Below are positions 1 to 6,006 of a stretch of DNA of 9,225 bases, piece after piece. The stretch is from Bacteroidia bacterium. GTDB lineage: Bacteria > Bacteroidota > Bacteroidia > Bacteroidales > Azobacteroidaceae. A program made the position numbers and the translations under genes. Position 1 is the first letter of the stretch, and the number at the start of each line of letters is the position of its first letter. The DNA lies in contig BNTP01000081.1 of the NCBI GenBank assembly GCA_025996695.1, forward strand, positions 1 through 9,225. The letters run 5' to 3'. The notes under the pieces are model-generated. The model ran no database searches. It saw only the letters and a list, made by a program, of their open reading frames with translations, and had not been told where the DNA came from.

Positions 1-44
1 CATGGCGAAGCAAACCAGAAAAAGCAGCTGGGTTGCTTCGCCAT
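1..44. repeat. Inverted repeat with 15-16 nt arms
   Basis: CATGGCGAAGCAAACC (1-16) and GGTTGCTTCGCCATG (30-44) are reverse complements apart from one extra A in the left arm, enclosing a 13-nt loop. The element may continue left of the window. It is immediately followed by CTCACAATGACGG, a typical ending of dispersed intergenic repeats. There is no U-tract after the right arm, so it does not look like a classical terminator. Confidence 0.7.
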
Positions 45-112
45 GCTCACAATGACGGCGACTTCGCCGCCGTGGGGCTGCGCCTCTCCGGACGACGGGA
101 GGAAGGCTCGTC

Positions 113-332
113 AGCATGGGGTGTCTCCGCTGCGGGACTCCGTCCCTGCGGTCGACCCATTCGACTACGCTCAGGGCAAGCTACGACGGGCGCCGCTTTT
201 TTAAGAGAGAGGGGAAAGGTAGCGGCGGCTCCGCCGCCGCTACCTTTCCCCCGACCCCCACGTGAGGGTCGTCTTGTCGACCGAAGCAAAGCGGGCGATA
301 GACCGCTTTGCGGAGCGGAGACACCTCATGCT
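113..332. repeat. 220-bp multi-hairpin element with terminal inverted repeats
   Basis: The 18-nt ends AGCATGGGGTGTCTCCGC (113-130) and GCGGAGACACCTCATGCT (315-332) are inverted repeats matching at 17 of 18 positions. Inside lie three further hairpins: GGGAC/GTCCC at 134-146, a perfect 19-bp stem at 211-251, and GCAAAGCGG/CCGCTTTGC at 286-311. Size, terminal repeats and lack of coding potential resemble a MITE or other non-autonomous repeat. No target-site duplication is evident, so mobility is inference only. Confidence 0.5.
211..251. repeat. Perfect 19-bp hairpin with 3-nt loop
   Basis: GGGGAAAGGTAGCGGCGGC (211-229) pairs exactly with its reverse complement at 233-251 across a TCC loop. The stem is very stable because of its GCGGCGGC core. 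It is not followed by a T-tract (the next bases are CGACCCCCACG), so an intrinsic terminator is unlikely on the plus strand. On the minus strand the next bases are TCTCTCTTAAAAAAG, also a poor U-tract. Confidence 0.8.
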
Positions 333-334
333 AA

Positions 335-366
335 CAATGAATAATGAACAATGAATAATGAACAAT
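335..366. repeat. 14-bp tandem repeat, 2.3 copies
   Basis: The unit CAATGAATAATGAA occurs at 335-348 and again exactly at 349-362, followed by a partial CAAT. It is followed by related AT-rich sequence (GAGAATTAATAATTAAAAATT). Such runs are common between Bacteroidales genes. No function can be read from it. Confidence 0.7.
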
Positions 367-439
367 AAATTGAGAATTAATAATTAAAAATTAAAAAAAG
401 ATGAACAAAATGATTATCGGATATTGCACCTAATGTGAA

Positions 440-541
440 TTCCCTACGGGAAATTGTTGAAGAGGAGAGCGTCCATTTTCTATTGATATGGATGCCCTAC
501 GGGCAAATAGTCCGTTAGGACTTGTATATCAATAGAAAATG
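440..541. repeat. Structured repeat with cloverleaf-like fold
   Basis: A perfect 16-bp stem pairs CATTTTCTATTGATAT (474-489) with ATATCAATAGAAAATG (526-541). Between the arms sit two separate small hairpins, GCCC-TAC-GGGC (494-504) and AGTCC-GTTA-GGACT (509-522), so the whole folds as a closed stem with two inner arms. Just upstream, TTCCC-TAC-GGGAA (440-452) repeats the CCCTACGGG core, suggesting a second degenerate copy. From memory, similar CCCTACGGG/CATTTTCTA repeats are widespread in Bacteroidales intergenic DNA. Whether it acts as RNA, a protein-binding site or a mobile repeat cannot be told from one copy. Confidence 0.7.
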
Positions 542-642
542 ACAACGCATCACGCGCCGCGCATGCGGTAGGTATGCGACCATTCGCGAATATCAATTAT
601 AAATATAAAATAAGAGTGTTAAACAAGTAAAAAATTAAAAAG

Positions 643-2364
643 ATGAAAACAAAAAGCATTTTTTTTAGCCTGCTCGGCCTGGTGGCTTTGAGCAGCAGTT
701 GTGCAACCGATTTGTATCAATCCAATCCGTTGCAGAGTAGTTCACCGGAGATTTCCTTCAAGACGTTCGCGGACAAACAGCTCCGCGCGAGTGTAACCAC
801 CGCAGGAGCGATGACTTCGTTCACCACCTCGGCATGGAGCCATACTGCTGCAACGCCAACGGTTTATGACGGTTATGTGCTGAACGGCGTGACTGTAACA
901 CGCGGCGAAGCGGATGGTGCAGGTGCCAACAATTGGGACTATTTCCCGAAAGCCAGCTGGCCGGCAAGAGATTCCGTCGATTTCTTCGCTTACTCGCCCG
1001 CGTCAAGTGTGAACGTAACAGTCGGTCTGAAAAAGGATGTGTCCACAGTCCCGACGCCTCCTGCCACCGGTCCCGAGATTCAATACACCGTGCCGGGATG
1101 GGACGGCGACAGTCGTCCGATTGATCAGCAAGAAGATTTCTTAGTGACTAAAAGTGTCGATTTGACTTTTACAAGCAGTCCTACGGTGCAATTGAATTTC
1201 AAGCATGCCCTGTCGCGGATTGTTTTCAAGGCACAGAATCAGAACAAAAACAAGACGTATGTGATTAAAGAATTGGCGTTGAGTAAACTGAAATCGAAGG
1301 GAACACTCAACATGCTCGATTCGGTACCGAATGCAGCAGATCCATTTACGCATCTCGCGGGAGCATACGATGTTGCTTGGAAAGCACAACACGATTCGGT
1401 TACATACAAAGTGGATCTTGGAGACACGTATGTGCATGTGCCTTTCGGCACCGCGAGCACCGCTTATACCGATGTTACCAATGCGAGTAACGGTTTGATG
1501 GTGTTGCCACAGGAAACCGTGTTGGGAGCCTTCACCGGCAGCACGCCGGAATATGGCACGGTAGCCGAAATAGACGGCTCGCTGCCGGATGCGTCCTATT
1601 TGTACGCGACCATTGCCGAAGTGGATTATCTCACCAACGACACGGTGAATCGGCGTCAGGTTGTATTTCGCCTGCATGACCCGGCGAACAAAGCGCAAGG
1701 CATCGTGTTTGAAGCGGGCAGGCAATACACATTTTTGCTGACGCTGGGCTTGGACGGCGAAGAAATTGTGTTCTCTATTCCGATGGTGACGGCGTTTGAC
1801 ATCACGGCAGAGGTGGATGCGCCACCGGTTGTAGCACCTCCGAAATGCGGCTATCTGATTAAAGGTTACACGACAGCGAATTATAATAATTCGGGATTAA
1901 CTAATCTTTGCTGGACAACGCAAAATATTGCAGAAAACACTGCAGCGTATAAAACCTACGTGGATGCGACGGGGTCAATCACGCCTGCCCCAAATGAAGG
2001 AGAGCGTGGTTATTATTATGCGTGGGTGGATGCCGAACCTGCGTGCCAAAAACTTGGGTCCGATTGGCATGTGCCGGATAATACTCAATGGAGCGCTCTG
2101 GTGAATGCTTTTGCTGCCCTGGCGCCAGGTGAAGGAACTACCGGAAGCCTTACCGTGCTACAAAGTGATTGGCTAGGTATGGATGCAATGAGCGGTTATT
2201 ATGAGGGCGCGCCCACAAACGCGTTCAACAACTGGGGTGGTATGGTTTATTGGTGGTCGTCGTCCAGCACCGATTATGCCTTCGCAGCGGATACTCGTCC
2301 ACAATTTGCACAGTATGGGACGACTGCCAATATAGTTTCGGTGCGGTGCGTGCGTAGTATGTAA
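643..2364 (+). CDS. Fimbrillin-like lipoprotein with C-terminal FISUMP domain
   Basis: A 573-residue predicted surface lipoprotein. The N-terminus (MKTKSIFF..LLGLVALSSSC) is a signal peptide with a relaxed Bacteroidetes lipobox, lipid-bearing Cys about residue 20. Residues ~35-395 look fimbrillin-like (Mfa/FimA type): the hallmark FKHALSRIVFKA is at 186-197, preceded by YFPKASWP (100-107) and QEDFLVT (163-169). Residues ~402-573 form a FISUMP domain (Fibrobacter succinogenes major paralogous domain): YTTANYNNSGLTNLCW, GERGYYYAW, CQKLGSDWHVP, YWWSSS and the terminal SVRCVRSM. The likely role is a cell-surface or fimbria-associated adhesin or ligand-binding protein; the ligand is unknown. The start at 643 follows an A-rich leader (AAAAATTAAAAAG) and gives a complete signal peptide. 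The gene stands alone, converging on pckA. The family assignment is firm; the function is inferred. Confidence 0.85.
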   Translation: MKTKSIFFSLLGLVALSSSCATDLYQSNPLQSSSPEISFKTFADKQLRASVTTAGAMTSFTTSAWSHTAATPTVYDGYVLNGVTVTRGEADGAGANNWDYFPKASWPARDSVDFFAYSPASSVNVTVGLKKDVSTVPTPPATGPEIQYTVPGWDGDSRPIDQQEDFLVTKSVDLTFTSSPTVQLNFKHALSRIVFKAQNQNKNKTYVIKELALSKLKSKGTLNMLDSVPNAADPFTHLAGAYDVAWKAQHDSVTYKVDLGDTYVHVPFGTASTAYTDVTNASNGLMVLPQETVLGAFTGSTPEYGTVAEIDGSLPDASYLYATIAEVDYLTNDTVNRRQVVFRLHDPANKAQGIVFEAGRQYTFLLTLGLDGEEIVFSIPMVTAFDITAEVDAPPVVAPPKCGYLIKGYTTANYNNSGLTNLCWTTQNIAENTAAYKTYVDATGSITPAPNEGERGYYYAWVDAEPACQKLGSDWHVPDNTQWSALVNAFAALAPGEGTTGSLTVLQSDWLGMDAMSGYYEGAPTNAFNNWGGMVYWWSSSSTDYAFAADTRPQFAQYGTTANIVSVRCVRSM

Positions 2365-2412
2365 GAGAGGATACGCTGACATTACCGGAGCTGCGTAGCT
2401 GCGATATTTTGG

Positions 2413-2461
2413 TTAAAAATCAGTAAGGAGCGGTTTGAAAAAACCACTCCTTACATTGTTT
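2413..2461. terminator. Probable bidirectional terminator between convergent genes
   Basis: GTAAGGAG-c-GGTTT (2423-2436) pairs with AAACC-a-CTCCTTAC (2441-2454), a 13-bp stem with one mismatch and a GAAA loop. It lies between the convergent lipoprotein gene and pckA. Read on the minus strand (after pckA) the stem is followed by TGATTTTTAACC, a fair U-tract. On the plus strand it is followed by ATTGTTTATTG, a weaker one. It therefore probably serves pckA better than the lipoprotein gene. Confidence 0.75.
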
Positions 2462-2494
2462 ATTGATATTATGCAGAGATTTTATCTCTTCCGA

Positions 2495-4102
2495 TTACAA
2501 TTTCGGACCTGCAGCCACCAACGCTTTGCCGGTAGCATTGCCGGTGAATTTGGCGAAGTTTTTGATGAAACGAGCAGATAAATCTTCTGCTTTTGTGTTC
2601 CATTGAGCGGCGTCGCTGTAAGTATCGCGCGGATCCAAGATTTTCGGATCTACTCCCGGCAATTCGGTCGGCACTTCAAAAGAGAAATACGGAATGGTTT
2701 TTGTCGGAGCCTTGTCGATAGAACCGTCCAAGATAGCATCGATGATACCTCTGGTGTCTTTGATAGAGATGCGTTTGCCGCTTCCGTTCCAACCAGTGTT
2801 TACCAAATAAGCTTTTGCGCCCGATTTTTGCATTTTCTTGACCAATTCTTCACCGTATTTTGTTGGGTGTAATGACAAGAATGCAGCACCGAAACAAGCC
2901 GAGAATGTCGGAGTAGGCTCAGTGATTCCACGTTCTGTGCCGGCCAATTTAGCGGTAAATCCGGACAAGAAATAATATTGCGTTTGTTCGGGAGTCAAAA
3001 TAGAAACCGGAGGCAATACACCGAAAGCATCAGCCGACAAGAAAATAACTTTTTCGGCAGGACCTGCTTTAGAAACCGGCTTAACAATGTTGTCAATGTG
3101 ATTGATCGGGTAAGAAACACGCGTGTTTTCTGTTACCGATTTGTCGTTGAAGTCGATTTTGCCGCTCGCATCCACCGTCACGTTTTCCAACAAAGCATCG
3201 CGACGGATAGCGTTGTAGATGTCCGGTTCGGCTTCTTTGCTCAAGTTGATAACTTTTGCATAGCAACCTCCTTCAAAATTGAACACCCCTTCATCGTCCC
3301 AGCCGTGTTCGTCGTCACCGATGAGCAAACGTTTCGGGTCGGTAGAAAGGGTTGTTTTACCCGTTCCGGACAAACCGAAGAAGATAGCCGTGTTTTTGCC
3401 GTTTTTGTCAGCGTTAGCAGAGCAGTGCATAGAAGCCATACCTTGCAACGGCAACAAATAGTTCATATAGGAGAACATCCCTTTTTTCATTTCACCACCG
3501 TACCAAGTGTTCAAAATGATTTGAACTTTTTCGGTCAAGTTAAACACAACAGCCGTTTCGGAGTTCAACCCTAATTCTTGGTAGTTGTCCACTTTTGCTT
3601 TAGAGGCATTCATGACCACGAAATCCGGCTCGCCGTAGCTTGCCAATTCGGCGGCGGTTGGACGGATAAACATGTTGGCAACAAAATGTGCTTGCCAAGC
3701 CACTTCCATGATAAAACGGATTTTCAAACGAGTGTTTTCGTTAGCGCCGCAGAAAGTGTCCACCACGAACAATTTCTTGTTGGACAGTTCGTTTACCGCC
3801 AATTTCTTCAACGCATTCCAAGTATTTTGAGAAACAGGCTTGTTGTCGTTTTTATATTCTTCGGAAGTCCACCAAACGGTATTTTCGGTCGTTGCGTCCT
3901 TCACAAAGAACTTGTCTTTGGGCGAACGACCGGTATAAACACCTGTCATCACGTTCACTGCGCCAAGTTCTGTAACTTGTCCTTTTTCAAAGCCTTCCAA
4001 ACCCGGCTTTGTTTCTTCTTTGAATAGCGTATCAAAAGACGGATTGTGTACAATTTCCGTTACTCCTGTAATGCCATACTTGCTTAAATCTAATGCTGCC
4101 AT
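2495..4102 (-). CDS. pckA: Phosphoenolpyruvate carboxykinase (ATP)
   Basis: The cytoplasmic enzyme that interconverts oxaloacetate + ATP and phosphoenolpyruvate + CO2 + ADP (EC 4.1.1.49). It is used in gluconeogenesis, and in many fermentative anaerobes in the CO2-fixing direction toward succinate. At 535 residues it is full length for the family. Visible motifs: TGRSPKDKF (57-65, substrate-binding Arg59), [15 protein letters not shown] (201-215, Mn-binding Lys206/207 region), MHCSAN (225-230, His226), the kinase-1 P-loop GLSGTGKT (243-250, Lys249), the metal-binding [12 protein letters not shown] (261-272, Asp263/264) and ENTRVSYP (325-332, Arg328). These match E. coli PckA residues by motif. 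The start follows an AT-only leader (AATAAATTAAAAAAA) with no Shine-Dalgarno, usual in this phylum. It is a single-gene unit, divergent from the TolC-type gene. No defects were seen. Confidence 0.98.
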   Translation of the reverse strand: MAALDLSKYGITGVTEIVHNPSFDTLFKEETKPGLEGFEKGQVTELGAVNVMTGVYTGRSPKDKFFVKDATTENTVWWTSEEYKNDNKPVSQNTWNALKKLAVNELSNKKLFVVDTFCGANENTRLKIRFIMEVAWQAHFVANMFIRPTAAELASYGEPDFVVMNASKAKVDNYQELGLNSETAVVFNLTEKVQIILNTWYGGEMKKGMFSYMNYLLPLQGMASMHCSANADKNGKNTAIFFGLSGTGKTTLSTDPKRLLIGDDEHGWDDEGVFNFEGGCYAKVINLSKEAEPDIYNAIRRDALLENVTVDASGKIDFNDKSVTENTRVSYPINHIDNIVKPVSKAGPAEKVIFLSADAFGVLPPVSILTPEQTQYYFLSGFTAKLAGTERGITEPTPTFSACFGAAFLSLHPTKYGEELVKKMQKSGAKAYLVNTGWNGSGKRISIKDTRGIIDAILDGSIDKAPTKTIPYFSFEVPTELPGVDPKILDPRDTYSDAAQWNTKAEDLSARFIKNFAKFTGNATGKALVAAGPKL

Positions 4103-4137
4103 TTTTTTTAATTTATTATTTTATTGTTTGTATTTAT

Positions 4138-4169
4138 GAAACATACCATTGCTCTTGCTTACATGCAAT
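4138..4169 (-). promoter_or_regulatory. Candidate pckA promoter (Bacteroidetes type)
   Basis: On the minus strand TATGTTTC (4145-4138) matches the -7 consensus TAnnTTTG at all but the last base. ATTG (4169-4166), a weak -33 TTTG, lies 20 nt upstream, within the expected spacing. The -7 box ends 35 nt before the pckA start. The match is imperfect at both boxes, so this is a tentative call. Confidence 0.4.
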
Positions 4170-4263
4170 TTTCAGCCCGCAAAATTAGCATTTTTTTTTG
4201 ATACTACAAAACGATTTCATATAAAAAACTATAATTCATTCAAAAATCGTTTCCTGATTTTTG

Positions 4264-4316
4264 AACTACGAATTCACGAATTGAATACGGATAAAATAAT
4301 TCGTGAATTCGTAGTT
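4264..4316. repeat. Perfect 19-bp inverted repeat, 15-nt loop
   Basis: AACTACGAATTCACGAATT (4264-4282) pairs exactly with AATTCGTGAATTCGTAGTT (4298-4316). Each arm also holds smaller palindromes (GAATTC, and AATTC repeated). It lies between divergent genes, about 115 bp from the rightward -33 box, so it is not placed as a terminator. The AATTCGTGAATTCGTAG type of repeat is, from memory, common between Bacteroidetes genes. A mobile repeat remnant or a dyad operator are both possible. Confidence 0.75.
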
Positions 4317-4430
4317 GAGTATTATCCATTTTTTATTGGTGTATTTTCCATTAAATAAGGTGCGAAGTAGTAATTTTTTGCAAAAACTTTCCTTTTACGT
4401 ATTTTTAACTAAAATAAAACCAAAAAACTT

Positions 4431-4461
4431 TTTGTGTTTCAAAAGTTTTCCATTACCTTTG
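4431..4461 (+). promoter_or_regulatory. Strong Bacteroidetes promoter for the TolC-type gene
   Basis: TTTG (4431-4434) and TACCTTTG (4454-4461) match the Bacteroidetes -33 (TTTG) and -7 (TAnnTTTG) consensus perfectly with a 19-nt spacer. Transcription would start around 4467-4470, leaving a very short A-rich leader (AAATAAATAATA) before the ATG at 4481. No Shine-Dalgarno sequence is present. Confidence 0.8.
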
Positions 4462-4480
4462 CACCCGCAAATAAATAATA

Positions 4481-5845
4481 ATGAATATGAAATTGGTTTT
4501 AAACAAAAAGATGGCTGGGGTGGCAACCCTGATGATGCTTGTTTTTTCAACGTTGGCCGCACAAAAGCAGGCAGTTTCACTGGAAGTGAGTTTAGAGGAT
4601 GCAATTATCATTGCGTTCAGCGAAAATCCGACTATTAAAATAGCCTATCAGGAAATACAAAAGGTAGATTATTCAAAAAAGGAGGCTTGGGGAGGTTTAT
4701 TGCCCACGCTAAACGCATCGGGGCAATTAAATCATTTCACGGTAGCGGGAAAGATTTTTCAAATGGGTAATGAGTTGGATATTCCAACCAAATATCAGCT
4801 CAAAGCAGGACTTTCATTGCAATTGCCGATTATTGTGCCGGCCGTGTGGAAATCTATCCAGATGAGTAATTTGGATATGCAATTGGCTGCGGAAAAGGCG
4901 CGCGCATCAAAAATCACGCTGCGCAACGATGTAACCAAGTCATTTTACAGTATTCTGCTGGCGCAAGATTCTTACAAAGCGCTACAAGAGGGTTATGCGC
5001 TTGCCGAAGAAAACTATAAGCAAGCCAAAAAACGCTTTGAGGCAGGAGTAGCCGCCGAGTATGATTGCGTTTCGGCAGAAGTGGAAATGACCAACTTGCA
5101 GCCTCAGCTCTTACAGGTTGAAAACGGAATCGCACAGGCAAAGTTATATTTAAAAGTATTGATGGGCGTGGAAATGTCTGTGGAATTGACTGCGCGAGGC
5201 AATCTTTCTGACTTTGAAAACGAGGTGTTTGGACTGAAAGACAATCAAGACATTGATTTGACCAACAATACCGACTTGAAACAGTTGGATATTCAATATC
5301 AGCAATTAGACAAAAGCATATCCTTACAAAACACCAGCCACTTGCCAACCCTTGTGGGCTTTGGTTCGTATGGATATACTGCCACGCCGTCTAGGGATAT
5401 GCACTTAGATTTTGGTGGCATGCCAATTACTATGCAAGGTCAAAGTGCAAAAATGCTCAACGATGGTTTGGTATTAGGCTTACAACTCAATATTCCTATT
5501 TTTAGCGGAATGACTAATGTTTACAAAGCAAAGCAATTAAAAATACAGGCTCAGGAGTTGAAAATCCAGCGAGATTATGCTGAAAACCAACTGAATGTGC
5601 AGGCTCTCACCTCACGCGACAATATGGCCAAAGCAGCAAAGCAGGTGGAATCAACGAAAAGGGCGGTTGCACTCGCACAAAAATCTTACGATATTTCTGC
5701 AAAACGTTACGAAACCGGCGTGGGTATCATGATTGAATTGCAAAGTGCAGCACAGGCGATTACACAATCTAATTTGGTGTACAAGCAAGCAATTCACGAT
5801 TATTTAACAGCAAAAGCTGATTTGGAAAAAACATTGGGACATTGA
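4481..5845 (+). CDS. TolC-family outer membrane efflux protein
   Basis: A 454-residue protein of the outer membrane efflux (OEP/TolC) family, which forms trimeric outer-membrane channels with long periplasmic helical barrels serving RND, ABC or MFS exporters. A signal peptide is clear at ~1-27 (basic MNMKLVLNKK, hydrophobic core, LAAQ cleavage region). The opening VSLEDAIIIAFSENPTIKIAYQEI is the typical first OEP helix, followed by GGLLPTLNASG. The duplicated helical halves span ~37-230 and ~260-454, the second containing LGLQLNIPIFSG (~331-342) and a coiled Ala/Gln-rich C-terminal helix ending YLTAKADLEKTLGH. Length is normal. No membrane-fusion protein or inner-membrane pump lies beside it: downstream is a terminator and an isoprenoid gene, so the partner must be encoded elsewhere. 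An internal start at residue 3 is equally possible. The substrate cannot be predicted. Confidence 0.93.
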   Translation: MNMKLVLNKKMAGVATLMMLVFSTLAAQKQAVSLEVSLEDAIIIAFSENPTIKIAYQEIQKVDYSKKEAWGGLLPTLNASGQLNHFTVAGKIFQMGNELDIPTKYQLKAGLSLQLPIIVPAVWKSIQMSNLDMQLAAEKARASKITLRNDVTKSFYSILLAQDSYKALQEGYALAEENYKQAKKRFEAGVAAEYDCVSAEVEMTNLQPQLLQVENGIAQAKLYLKVLMGVEMSVELTARGNLSDFENEVFGLKDNQDIDLTNNTDLKQLDIQYQQLDKSISLQNTSHLPTLVGFGSYGYTATPSRDMHLDFGGMPITMQGQSAKMLNDGLVLGLQLNIPIFSGMTNVYKAKQLKIQAQELKIQRDYAENQLNVQALTSRDNMAKAAKQVESTKRAVALAQKSYDISAKRYETGVGIMIELQSAAQAITQSNLVYKQAIHDYLTAKADLEKTLGH

Positions 5846-5869
5846 GATTATGAAATAATTATCTCGTTA

Positions 5870-5911
5870 GGAGCCTGATTTCGATTTATCGGAACAGGTT
5901 CCGTCTTTTTT
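5870..5911 (+). terminator. Rho-independent terminator after the TolC-type gene
   Basis: GGAGCCTG (5870-5877) pairs with CAGGTTCC (5895-5902), with one G-T pair. The stem extends inward through TTCGAT/ATCGGAA with a bulge and is followed by GTC and a run of six T (5906-5911). It starts 25 nt after the TGA stop, so the gene is probably monocistronic. Confidence 0.8.
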
Positions 5912-5927
5912 CATGGTAGCACTAAAA

Positions 5928-5961
5928 ATAATTCATAATTCATAATTCATAATTCATAATT
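5928..5961. repeat. 7-bp tandem repeat (ATAATTC), 4.9 copies
   Basis: Four exact copies of ATAATTC (5928-5955) are followed by a partial ATAATT (5956-5961). The array ends 6 nt before the -7 box of the downstream operon and covers the place where a -33 box would lie. Such AATTCAT arrays are common in Bacteroidales intergenic DNA. Confidence 0.85.
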
Positions 5962-5967
5962 ATGTCT

Positions 5968-5975
5968 TACCTTTG
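5968..5975 (+). promoter_or_regulatory. -7 box for the polyprenyl synthase-tatD-metA operon
   Basis: TACCTTTG is a perfect TAnnTTTG -7 element, identical to the one before the TolC-type gene, and ends 31 nt before the ATG at 6007. The expected -33 position (about 5943-5948) falls inside the ATAATTC tandem repeat and has no TTTG, so the upstream half of the promoter is weak. Confidence 0.65.
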
Positions 5976-6006
5976 CATTGTAATTTAAGCAACATACCCC
6001 GAAATA

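Larger units (their letters stand above)
1..642. other. Gene-free repeat-rich intergenic region
   Basis: No convincing gene is present. The one open frame over 100 codons (33-344) and its antisense partner have low-complexity Arg/Pro/Gly-rich translations arising from GC-rich repeats. The left half (1-332) is GC-rich and made of hairpins. It includes the stretch ATTCGACTACGCTCAGGGCA (159-178), which from memory recurs between genes in many environmental bacterial genomes. From 333 the composition switches abruptly to AT-rich simple repeats, then to a structured element with CCCTACGGG cores (440-541). No TAnnTTTG -7 box is obvious before the gene at 643. Confidence 0.75.
4103..4480. other. Divergent intergenic region pckA / TolC-type gene
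   Basis: The 378 bp between two divergent genes holds a candidate pckA promoter near 4138-4169, a strong promoter for the rightward gene at 4431-4461 and a perfect 19-bp inverted repeat at 4264-4316. Short frames here (4149-4358, 4315-4638) have Phe/Lys-rich translations typical of AT-rich non-coding DNA and are not credible genes. No riboswitch or operator could be recognised. Confidence 0.7.

Noticed and set aside
33..344. 103-residue plus-strand open frame and its antisense partner (47-289)
   Set aside because: Low-complexity Arg/Gly/Pro-rich translations produced by GC-rich palindromic repeats; no start context and no family resemblance.
1..642. Insertion sequence with transposase
   Set aside because: Inverted repeats are present, but no transposase-like frame or target duplication could be found.
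1141..1725. 194-residue minus-strand frame within the fimbrillin-like gene
   Set aside because: Opposite-strand shadow; the plus-strand protein has a signal peptide and recognised domains across the same bases.
2978..3574. 198-residue frame antisense to pckA (also 2603-2872 and 3578-4027)
   Set aside because: Shadow frames of a strongly conserved gene; the translations are Arg/Phe/Val-rich with no motifs.
4264..4316. Intrinsic terminator
   Set aside because: It lies between divergent genes upstream of both, with no T-tract after either arm.
4315..4638. 107-residue frame overlapping the promoter and start of the TolC-type gene
   Set aside because: It runs through the promoter and out of frame over a clear signal peptide; composition typical of AT-rich non-coding DNA.
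5928..5961. CRISPR-like short regular repeat
   Set aside because: Direct 7-bp tandem units without spacers; no cas genes in the window.
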